Shown in pieces: positions 12,120 through 21,623 of a stretch of 64,000 nucleotides of DNA. The first letter of the stretch is position 1; the number at the start of each line of letters is the position of its first letter. Both the position numbers and the translations under genes were made by a program. The notes below the pieces were generated by a model. That model was not told the origin of the DNA. It worked only from the letters and a program-made list of their open reading frames with translations, and made no database searches. Source of the DNA: Symsagittifera roscoffensis (Eukaryota; Xenacoelomorpha; Acoela; Convolutidae); the NCBI RefSeq assembly GCF_963678635.1, contig NC_087063.1, positions 19,908,701 through 19,972,700 on the forward strand, given 5' to 3'.

Positions 12120-12720
12120 AAAGAATAGTTTTTCCACAAACTGACAAGTGAATAAAGAAACGTGTAAAACAGCCAAGTTTTTGTTGTATTTTTTTTCATT
12201 CATTCAATTAGCCAGACTGCTCGAATCAGAGTGAGGCCTTCATTGTTCGGACAACCTTTTAAGTTATATTGTTGTGATAAACTTTGTCAGGTTAATACAA
12301 TGGTTGTGATAAACTTAGCCTAATTGTTGTGATAAACTTATTAAATAGTGTCTTTTCAAAAAAAATGAGTAATCACCATGAAACGCTCAATGCGCGCGCG
12401 AGGAGTAAAGTGAGCAGAATGCTGGGACTGGAATAAAAAGCAAAACATGCCGAGCCAGCACAAACAACGATAATGTGTATGAGTGTGTGGGGTGTGGAGA
12501 CGTGATGCATCTCACGAAAGCTTGCACTGGAATGTCATAGAAGCAATAGAGGAGATCAGCTCAAATTTGATGCTTTTGTGCAACGAATGTGTCAAAAACA
12601 ATCAACGAGAATAAATGATTGCAGCAATGATGGAAACAGCGACACAACAAAGCGATAAGTTGAATTTTATTTCTTCTGAACTAGGAAATGTAAAAACTAA
12701 GATTTCTGAAATAAAAACGG

Positions 12721-12759
12721 AATCGGAAAAAACACCCAAGGCTGGTGTTTTTTCCGATT
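12721..12759. repeat. Perfect 16-bp inverted repeat at the LINE B deletion junction
   Basis: aatcggaaaaaacacc (12721-12736), a 7-base loop, then its exact complement ggtgttttttccgatt (12744-12759). Copy A has only the left arm (with small changes) at the same place. To the right, homology to copy A resumes about 945 bp further along. The second arm therefore looks like templated sequence added during the deletion. Confidence 0.85.
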
Positions 12760-13059
12760 TGGTGATTTTTCCGTTAGACTGCTTTACAATGACAACTCGC
12801 AACATACATTTTTCAAACACAGACTGGAAAACAATGCACTCTGAAGATAAGTATCAATCTACCATACTTGGTCTGTCATTTGAAAAATAGTTTTGAACAG
12901 ATAATGGAGTCAGAAAACAAAATTAAATTGGATGTTATGCTTACAAATGATCCCCCAAAGATAGTTTTTAGCCGTGTGGATATATCATTGCAAGATAAAT
13001 TAATCAACATAGGGAATTTTTTTTTCAGACCATCTGCCATTTAGAACGAAATTGAATAG

Positions 13060-14880
13060 CTGTTTTAACAATGAAATGCAAAAGCCGACAATTTATTACG
13101 CTTTCAACAAAATTAACTGGAAAGAAAGGATTCAAAAATTAAATGCAGAGCCTTTCAATACATATTGCTACAGTAACATTGACAAAATTGTAGAACAGTG
13201 GTACGATTGGTTAAGTTCTTTTAAGGAAACAAATTTTCCACGTGTATCAGAACATCGAACCCAGTTACCACCATGGATCACGCCACCAACTTCGCATATT
13301 TTGAAAAAACTCAATACTGCGAAAAAGCGAACATGCCGAAAACGCGAGAATTTTGAAATGCTCGAGTCGGAATACAAAACTTCAGCTGAAATTGATTTAA
13401 CAAGTTTCGAAGAAAATGTTTCTGCCAGTCGGAAATTCAGCGAATTAAACAAATATTTCAGGAGTTTAAGAAATCTGATTTTTTACCGGATCGAATGAGT
13501 TTTGGAGATAAAATTGCTGAATCTGAAATCGAAAAGGCTGAATTTTTCAAACAATTTTTCCAAAGTGTGATCTTCACGAAGTCCATGATACGTTAGACCG
13601 AAATACAAACAAAACCTCTTGCACTAATTACAAAATTGAGTTAACTGAGATCCAAATTTCATATTACAAACGTCGCTTCATCCCAAAAAAAAGCATGTGG
13701 TCCTGACAAAATAGGAAACGAATTACTCCTAAACCTCAGCTCTTCTTTAGTGTAATCTGTGTTTTTAATATTTTAAACGAGCCTAAACAAAAGAATTTTT
13801 CCGTCAGTTTGGAAAAAGGGACAAATAGCGCCGATCTTTAAAGAAGGTGATAAAGGAAATATTGAGAAATATCGACCCATAAATCTGTTATGCAACATTT
13901 CAAAAGATTTTGAGAAAATTATTTTCAACAAACTGTACTCAATTGTACAAGATAAATTAATTCAAGCCCATTTCGGATTTCGACCGCATCGCTCAACAAT
14001 TCTACAAATGATTATTTTCTTTAACGGAATGTATAATGCCAAGGTTACCAATGACTCCCATGAACTATGTGCTTTTTTTAGACTTCGAGAAGGCGTTTGA
14101 CCAAGTGTAAGATAAAATTTTGTTGAAAAAGTGCAAAATATGAGTATTGAGGGAATTTTTTTGGCCATATTGGAAAGCTACTGAAATGACCAAAAGCAGT
14201 ATGTTAAAATTGAGCAATCAAAATCAATAATGCTTGACGTAAACAGTGGTGTACCTCAGGGTTCGCTATTGGGACCACTCATATTCATCATATATATTAA
14301 TGACATAACTGAAAACGTTAACTCATTTGCCCTAGCATATGAAGATGATTACAAATTTTTTAGCACTAACAATGAATTGTTTCAGGATGACATCAGTCAT
14401 GTTCGAATTTGGTGCGAACAAAATCATATGTCTCTTGATGCTGATAAGTGTAATATGTTGAACTTTAAAGGCAATCAGAAAACGGAAATTTGAGGAAAAG
14501 AAGTGAAATCTTAAAAAAATCAGAAAGATCTAGGAACAATTGTCACCCAGAAATTGTCTCGGCTGGAAAATACAAAAAGACGAGTAACGATGGCGACAAA
14601 ATCCCTATTGTTGATGAAAAGAAATGTTTCATCCAAAACAAGCATCAGAGTAAAATCAATTGTAACACTGGGTATCTAGTTCCCATTCTGACTTGTGGCT
14701 CAGAAGCGGTATATTATATCAAGTCAGAGTTGAAAGTCATTGAAAAAGTGCAATCAAGAGCAATGTCCTGGATATATGGTTACATTTCTTCATATGTCAC
14801 AAAATTGAAAACAGCTAATTTACCGCCAGTGTCCATATATATGGAATTGCTGCGGTAATTACGAAAATTAACTGCTGTAA
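13060..14880 (+). pseudogene. LINE copy B ORF2: RT region
   Basis: The pre-RT block repeats that of copy A (LSSFKETNFPRVSEHR). RT blocks follow: KEGDKGNIEKYRPINLL, GFRPHRST, the DFEKAFD motif A (in a shifted frame near 14075), VPQGSLLGPLIFIIYIND (motif B) and AYEDDYKFF (motif C with YEDD in place of the usual F/Y-ADD). After 14490 comes the linker to the C-terminal region (ILTCGSEAVYYIKSELKVIEKVQSR). At least three frame changes or stops break it. Confidence 0.75.
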
Positions 14881-15223
14881 TCTTGATATAGCAGTGACTC
14901 AATAAGTAAGTTGGAACACGAATCAAACAACCCGACAAGGAAATAACAACGAATTCGAAGTCCCAAAATATCGATTATGCAAAAGTGATGAAAATTTCTG
15001 GAAAATAGCAGCTTTGCTATACATCATTTTTTTCAAAAAAAGTTGAATTTAGCAACGCAACAAATCTGAGACAAAATCGAACATGAGTATATTGGAATTT
15101 CGTGGAAACGCAGTACAACGAACTAGTCCCGTGCACTTGGCGCATTCTCTGCCTCTGCCGACAATGCAATCCAGCTGGAAAACTCATTTAAACCGATCAG
15201 TGAGGGGTCACACCCGTGCCTAT

Positions 15224-15303
15224 CCTCCTCCTACTACTACTACTACTACTACTACTACTATTACTACTACTACTACTACTACTACTAATTTTACTACTAC
15301 TAT
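15224..15303. repeat. (TAC/ACT)n microsatellite, 3' tail of LINE B
   Basis: About 25 trinucleotide units, almost pure. Its place right after the C-terminal LINE sequence makes it the element's own tail rather than an independent satellite. Confidence 0.85.
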
Positions 15304-15700
15304 ATATAGACAAGCGATTGTTTTTTTAATTCAAAAAAAAATGAAAAAATAAATCAAATTGAAAATAAACTATAAATATCGTTGACTGCCCCAATTGCTC
15401 ACAATGGCAATATTTAAACACTCATTACTTTACCAAAGTTAAAACAGGTATAATATCATTATCAAATTAGACTCATGACAACATTATTTTTCGGATGATA
15501 AAAAAATGCCGTCATTATTGGCTAGTTAAGAATCCGAATATTGTCAGGAGAAAAAAACCACTGCGAAAACAAATATTATTTGCGCGTTTAGCATATCTTT
15601 ATTGCCTACATAAACTTATACATATAAATACTTTAAAATCTATACATAAAACGACAAGCATATCTACAAAGAAATGCAGATGAAAAAAATGGCAAGAACA
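15304..15700 (-). repeat. Diverged family A copy
   Basis: Order of matches to family A: ttgctcacaatggcaatatttaaacac, actttaccaaa, a gacaacattatttttcggatgataaaa phrase in parts, ggctagttaagaa, and gaaaaaaaccac. The hairpin end is missing or has been replaced by the LINE tail. From 15701 to 16074 nothing is recognised. Confidence 0.5.
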
Positions 15701-16074
15701 TTTGATTCCAGGAGTCTGTTTTCCCGAGCTTGAGTAAACAAGCTGAATTTTTAATCAGCCGAAAAAGCAAAAAAATGTATCACAACCGAAAGTTTATTCA
15801 ATTTAATGACATTTCCAAGTATTTTGAAGTTTTTACCAAAAAGTTACATAACTATTTTGTATCAGGCTGGTAGCTGGTTTGTACTTTGGTTGGTTTATTT
15901 GGCACCATTTTTCCCGCATCAAATCAAGCGCACGAAAAAAAAAATCCCTTTTTCTACATTGGTTTAGTTTAACGGATATTTGAGGTAGATTAAAACAGCC
16001 CGTGTTATAGTTTGAAGTCCGAGTCAAGATGAGCACAGCTTCCTAATTAGTAGAAGAAATGTTAGAGTATGGAG

Positions 16075-16326
16075 TGAGATAGGGACCAGTTTTGAGTTTA
16101 TGTAAGTGCTATCAATTGTTCTAGATAGACACCAGCTTGAGTTTATACAAGTGCTATCAATTCTTCTTTCTGTCTGGGGACCTGCTGTCTTGGCCTTGCA
16201 ATCTCTAATGTCCGATGGGATCTGAAATAATAGAGTTCAGTAAGATTTCGATTTGATGCCTAACAGTTTGTCTACAATACAACTTATTAACAACCTTTTT
16301 GATTTTCTAAACTTATGAATTTAACG
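16075..16326 (+). repeat. 5' LTR
   Basis: Begins tgagataggg; it contains an internal partial duplication (gagtttatgtaagtgctatcaa twice). Pairs with 19356-19607. Confidence 0.82.
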
Positions 16327-16339
16327 TGGCACAGCCAGC

Positions 16340-17421
16340 AGAGAAAAAAGGAGGGGGAAAATCCACTAAACATAGTAGCATTTTGGGAAACACGAACGCC
16401 GGAACCTCCAGTCTATTGGGAGGAGTGGATAATTAAGTTTCACTGGGGGATGATAGCAAAATACGACATTGATCCCGATGATTTCTACTTTGCGAGTACT
16501 CTAAATACGGCGGCTATAACGGCGTTGCCTGAAGAAGTCAATGGAAAAAACCGTCTCGATTCGGAAAAGAAGTTAAAGTCTAATCTATATCTTTGTATCG
16601 GAGACGAGGCGCAACGGATATTCAAAGCACGAAAACCAACGGTTAACATTAAGCCAAAACCGACGGTAGGGGGCGAAAAGTCATGCTTCGACACAGCGAA
16701 ATCAGTTTCATCCAATGAGAATGAAAGAAAAGACGAATATGCAAATATTCACCGTGAGCACGAACGCTCAATAGAGGGCGTGTTTACATGCAACCGGCGG
16801 TTAACCAATCAGCGTCGAGATATTTGCATACCGGCAGAAATATGCAAATACCAAAGAACGAGATTCAGACTTTGTTCTTATTGCTTAAATTACAGTTGCA
16901 AGCATAAAAAATTGATCAAATACTATCGAAACCCTTCCAGTTCAACTAATTACAACAGCAAGCCTTCTACGTTGAAAATTTACAGTTGCAAACCACCCAT
17001 CGTACAAGATTACAGTGAAGAGCCACTTACTTTGAAGAATTCCAATAGCAAAGATTACAGTGAAAAGCCATTTAATTTAAAAAATTACAGTAGCAAAACC
17101 CTAATTCGGAATAACTGGAGTAACCCAATCTATAAAAATATGAGCAATTCGCCTGAGAAAAATGATCCTCCAACTTCGGCCATAGTCAACACATCAACTA
17201 ATTTGGGAAATGTGAATCTAAACGTTGTACTGAACCGCCTAAATCAACCTCCTAGCGTTAGTTCGGATTCCGATATCAAAATGATACCACCCGAAAAACT
17301 TGATAATAAACAGACTAATTCTAAAAAACTAAAAACAATTATATCTTTTCCACACCAGTTCCCTGGTTTGTCTTACCCACTCGTTCAAAATGAAAAATGG
17401 ATCTACTCTATAGTAAAATAG
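16340..17421 (+). other. Fossil gag-like region
   Basis: Open over about 360 codons. The N-terminal part has a matrix/capsid-like look (PVYWEEWIIKFHW, LNTAAITALPEE), and the middle holds degenerate repeats built on 'NYSxKPxxLKNYS'. No CCHC knuckle was found. The assignment as gag rests on position after the primer-binding site and on composition. Confidence 0.5.
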
Positions 17422-17429
17422 TGAAGAAA

Positions 17430-18224
17430 ATTGAACACCCGGAAGTTTTGAATTTAAAATTGATTGAAGCAAACATTGAAAAAGACCCAATTATGAAAAC
17501 CATCAGAGATAACATCAGAGACAAAAACCCACGAGCAAAGGAGATTATTACAAGATTAGGAAAATACTACGCCCAGCATTACAACGATTTCGCAGTACGT
17601 GAGAATTGCCTGTAGATGGACGGCCAGTTAGCAATACCGAAGGATCTATCATCAGCAAATTTGAACCGCCTACATTACAACCATCATGGGCGGGACAAAA
17701 TGTTCGCTGCCGCAAAGGACGTGTGGATTCCCCTGATGCGTCGAAATATCGCGGCCACAGCAAAATACTGCAAAAGTTGCTTAGAGGCAGGTAAAAACCT
17801 TAAACCGGACATTCCGAAAAGTGACATGGGGGAAACGTATGTTCCTAAGGAACCAAATGATTTAGTCCAATTAGATTTCTGGGGTCCAGTAAATTATGTA
17901 AGGGGTCGGTAAAAGTATGTACTTGTAGCAGTAGATACCTTCTCGCATTGGCCGTCGGCGTATGTTTGTTCAAGCAATAAATCAAAAAATGTATTGAAGT
18001 TCCTAAGGAAGTACATAAATACTCATGGACACCCAAGCAAGTTGCACATGGATCAAGCCACGGGGTTTTTCTCTAATGAAATTCAAAATTTCTGTAACTA
18101 CGAATGTATCGAACTTATTAAATTTCCGGTTAGGGATCATCGCGCGACAGGAATGGTTGAACGGACTATTGGGTCGATAAAAAATTACGTGTTAACTTAT
18201 CTTCAGGAAAATAAAAACTACTAA
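17430..18224 (+). other. Fossil integrase region
   Basis: Shows the H..H..C..C zinc-binding head (HYNHHGRDK, then CKSC), the core block NDLVQLDFWGPV, MDQATGFFSNEI, and the VERTIGSIKN block with its Glu. These are standard Ty3/gypsy integrase landmarks. The stretch is broken. Confidence 0.75.
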
Positions 18225-18234
18225 GTTTGGAGCA

Positions 18235-19250
18235 ATGATATCCCGTGCGCTTAGTGCATTACGTTTTGTGCCACATTCTAAAACTAAATTAACGCCTTTC
18301 GAAGCATACCATGGCCGAGAAGCAAATACGGCATTGCGAAATTTAACGATAAAGCCGTCATTGAGAAACTTAAATTGGAACAATGTTGTTAACCAAAAGT
18401 TATCTTGTTTAGACAAGGGGGGAAACCTCCCGGAAGTTGAACTCACCCTAGATTGGGAGAAGAGAAGTGATTTAGTGTACGCCCCTCAAAATAGGAAAGC
18501 TCCGATCATTTTGGATGATGATGTGGTAGCGGATCCCAAGGCTCCGGAAGTTGTTGACCCCAAGGAATTAAGTCCACCCAAAACTCCAACATGGCTTAAA
18601 AAGCACAAACAAATTCCACGACCGTATATCAGAGGACTGGGAAGACGGATCCGAAGGACCCAAGAAGGTATAAATGTTTGCCATTAAAAATTGAAAAATT
18701 GACTAAGCATACGGTGCAAATGGAAAAAGGGTCGTTACTAAGGCGGAGTGGTGTGTCTTTTAGATCGGCGGCTGAAGAAAGCCTAATTGAGAGTAGACGC
18801 GAAGAGTGCACCCCAGGACCGAGTAGAAATGTACATAGTCCCCCTTTCTCAAGCGAATCCAACAAGTATAAGCGAAAAGCCGAGAAGGAACGAACCGCAA
18901 TGGAAAATGCAAGAAGATCGACGAAACAACGGATAGTGGAATACAGTGCGGACGAGAGCGAGCACGACGACGACGAAGATAGTGAGTGGAAAATCGAGTG
19001 AAGTGAACCAATTATAGGTGCGGCGGACGAAGGAAAGGATGTACCGTCGGTTAGGGAGAATTCACCACGACCCGTCGGTGGAAAACGAAATGAAAACCAT
19101 TGTGAAACAGCGGCGAGGAAATCAACACGACAGAGACACGGAGTTGACAAAATGGGGGGGGGTTATGATCCACCGAATAGAACACAAATGAGGAAACTGA
19201 CAAGAAAAGAGAAAAATAAACCTTAAGAGAGGTTCGGCGGGTGAGAAAAC
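18235..19250 (+). other. Fossil element 3' region
   Basis: The first part (SALRFVPHSKTKLTPFEA, YHGREANT) is the usual integrase C-terminal continuation. Beyond 18700 lies charged, low-complexity sequence (EHDDDEDSEW) of unknown role. No envelope was recognised. Confidence 0.5.
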
Positions 19251-19355
19251 TCAAAGTAAACTAAAACTTAACTAGTACATTTATACAATACCAAATAGTA
19301 ACAAAAAGTTGATAAATTTTATCTACGCTCTAAAATTTATTTGTGGTTGCCCGAA

Positions 19356-19607
19356 TGAGATAGGGACCAGTTTTGAGTTTATGTAAGTGCTATCAATTGT
19401 TCTAGATAGACACCAGTTTGAGTTTATGTAAGTGCTATCAATTCTTCTTTCTGTCTGGGGACCTGCTGTCTTGACCTTGCGATCTCTAATGTCCGATGGG
19501 ATCTGAAATAAAAGAGCTCAGTAAGATTTCGATTTGATGCCTAACAGTTTGTCTACAATACAAATTATTAACAACCTTTTTGATTTTCTAAACTTACGAC
19601 TTTAACA
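19356..19607 (+). repeat. 3' LTR
   Basis: Direct copy of 16075-16326 with about 11 differences; ends ..tttaaca, giving the TG..CA form. Confidence 0.82.
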
Positions 19608-19611
19608 GGAG

Positions 19612-20875
19612 ATTCCCAATACATGGCTGAAAGTTCCTTCTTGATCGTCTCACAATTATTTTCCGCAACACTTCATTGTACAGGCTGTGTAATTTCATGG
19701 CTAGCCAATCTAGTCTAAGAGGTAAGTACTTCAAAGCCTGATTGTCATTTTCTCTTCTTCTGTCGAAGTAAAACGTGAATGTTGTTCGGGTAACTGACCT
19801 GATTGAAATCCATACAACAGAAACGTTTATCACCAAATTCCATACAAAAAAGCTTATCATACAATTCCTTGAATAAGTTCTATAGAAAAAAAATGTTTTT
19901 CATGTTGTATGATAAGCATTTTTCTTAACTTTTTTTAGAAATCCTTCCAAAAAGGTTTTTAGGTAAAATTAAATGAGCTCAGATCGGATTTCAATTGAAC
20001 AAGAACATAATAATCATCAAAATCTCAACTTTTTGAACAGCAAATGGTTATTGAACAATGCAACTTCGTGTATAAAAACTGTATGAAACTCATTTTTCTA
20101 TGAAAAAAACTGAAAAACTGAAGAAAATTCCCATTTTAGTTCCCATTTTAGTAGCTAAAACAATTTTTCGAATTTTTGCTTATAACGTAGTCCGGGCACA
20201 TTCCTTTTTATACTGTAGAAAAAGAATCAGTACCGAGAAATTTTTTTTACTTGTGACCTGAAATGCTTTATATCTAATCTAAATTCCTGGTCAGAATTTT
20301 TTTTGAAATGTTTGAATAAAGCAGAATTTTTTTAAAAATCCTAATTTCCCATCTTATTTGTGATCAGAAAGTCTTAATGAAAACTAATAGTCTTACCAAT
20401 CTAATGCAAAGTAACACTTGTTATAACAAGTGTTAATTTGCAGTGTATTGCAACTGTTATTGTGTATACTCGAATCATGTGTGTTTATCTCGTTGCCGTT
20501 GAGCAATGAACTGATTTCTGATTAATTCTTTCCATGAAACTTTTTCTTTCTAAACTAGAAAAGTAATAGATTATTTTTGCACAGAAAACAAGCGAAAATT
20601 TGGCAAGACATACTATATAAAAACTCTATCTCGAAAAACAGCCTCCGTTGAGTACGGATTCACATTCTTAAATCATTAGTCAATTCACATTAAATTTTTA
20701 GTTTTAACTTTTGAAATCGAAGTATATTTTTTTTGCACGGAAACGAAATGAAAAAGCATAAAATTAGTGCCATAGCCAATCTAAATACACCCAGGGTGTT
20801 CAAAACGCTTAAAACTTTCAATTGTTTCATACATTTTTTTCTATAGCGCCCGGGCTGAGGTATTCGACTCACGAT
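19612..20875. other. Intergenic, no gene seen
   Basis: AT-rich sequence. The only structured item is the palindrome at 20412. A short frame at 19594-19860 on the minus strand overlaps the LTR and looks like chance. Confidence 0.5.
20412..20435. repeat. Perfect 24-bp palindrome
   Basis: taacacttgttat and its mirror complement, with no loop. A looser relative (cacttgtt, 9 bases, aaacaagtg) occurs at about 42572-42598. Confidence 0.85.
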
Positions 20876-21080
20876 TGTCCGTTTTTGACTTTTTCAGTCG
20901 AATGATGTCCGATTGCGACTTTTTGTTAGTCTCTACCGGACATTTTTTACTTTATTCGACTTTGCTTGACTATACCGGACATTGTTTGAATCTGTTTGAC
21001 TTTACCGGACTTTGTTCGACTTTACCGGATACTGTTCGATTTAGTTCCACTTTATTCGACTTCATCGGAAAATTTTTCTT
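20876..21080. repeat. Degenerate ~20-bp tandem repeat
   Basis: About nine copies of a phrase close to 'tgttcgactttaccggaca', with variants such as ttgcttgactataccggac and ttattcgac. From 21081 to 21480 I see no gene. Confidence 0.7.
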
Positions 21081-21480
21081 GATACCGTGAATTAATAGAA
21101 CCGTCCTAATTTACGACGAAATTCGGACATAATTTGACCGTTTTTGTCAAATTATGTGTCAAAAACCTCAGCCTGCGTTCATTTAATTCTTAATCGCAAT
21201 TCAGTTCGGCAAATAAGGAGTTTTAAAGAATAAATTATCATCTATTGCAACATCACCACTTTAAATTCGTTAATCACTGTTATTATTTTCGATATAATTT
21301 TACATTTATATCACATAAATCATTCATTCCCTTATGAAATTGCCGTTATGATAGTTGTTGAATCGATTGAGCAAAGATAAAGATCGCAGGCTCTTTTCCA
21401 GTTTCCTACCCGGCTTTAATATAAGTCAAAACTGTTCGAAAATTGTTGTAGAAATTTGTTTATCTGTTCACGCTGACAAT

Positions 21481-21486
21481 TTTAAT
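21481..21486 (-). promoter_or_regulatory. Candidate polyadenylation signal ATTAAA
   Basis: ATTAAA on the minus strand, about 140 nt past the stop of the repeat-protein gene. It is the nearest plausible signal. Confidence 0.35.
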
Positions 21487-21623
21487 GCAGTTTATAATTA
21501 AAAAAAGTCATTTTAAACTGATATATTGCATTTTAGAAGAAATCACAAGCGATACCTGGAAACGAGCCAGACCACAGACTAACAAAAAATCGATATAAAC
21601 TTTGAGAGCTTTGCGTTAACTGT

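Larger units (their letters stand above)
9543..12123 (+). mobile_element. CR1/jockey-like LINE, copy A (3'-truncated)
   Basis: It shares its 5' leader (tttttccacaaactgacaag, then tcattcattcaa, then three ttgtgataaact phrases) with copy B, so the start is set near 9543. It encodes ORF1 with a PHD-like finger, fragments of an APE-type endonuclease (around 10770-10860, in a frame reading YDILCLSQTWLVDEV) and the pre-RT part of ORF2. It stops within ORF2 at the phrase gagcctaaacaaaagaat, where copy B's 5' end begins directly. Multiple stops and shifts make it inactive. Confidence 0.75.
12124..15303 (+). mobile_element. CR1/jockey-like LINE, copy B (full ends, internal deletion)
   Basis: The 5' leader abuts copy A at 12124 and the 3' end is a (tac/act)n tail at 15224-15303, typical for LINEs with microsatellite tails. 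ORF1 with the finger runs from 12365, though in-frame lesions spoil it. The endonuclease part of ORF2 (equivalent to about 10185-11125 in copy A) is gone. The RT is present at about 13795-14490 and a C-terminal part at 14490-15220. The shared parts of copies A and B are very similar, so the two are close relatives. Confidence 0.75.
16075..19607 (+). mobile_element. Fossil Ty3/gypsy-like LTR retrotransposon
   Basis: Two direct ~252 bp LTRs (16075-16326 and 19356-19607) differ at about 11 sites (around 4%), so the insertion is fairly recent. The right LTR has TG..CA ends. GGAG flanks both sides (16071-16074, 19608-19611) as a 4-bp target duplication. A primer-binding-like TGGCACAGCCAG follows the left LTR at 16327. 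Recognised parts are a gag-like region, an integrase zinc-binding and core region, and a charged 3' region. No reverse transcriptase or RNase H segment was recognised. The copy is broken and incomplete, with several breaks. Confidence 0.8.

Noticed and set aside
15083-15352. 89-codon plus-strand frame with a poly-Thr tract
   Set aside because: The Thr tract is the LINE's ACT microsatellite tail; the frame is a remnant of the LINE C-terminus.
18629-19150. 173-codon Ser-rich minus-strand frame
   Set aside because: Antisense to the fossil LTR element's charged region; composition is what the complement of that region would give.
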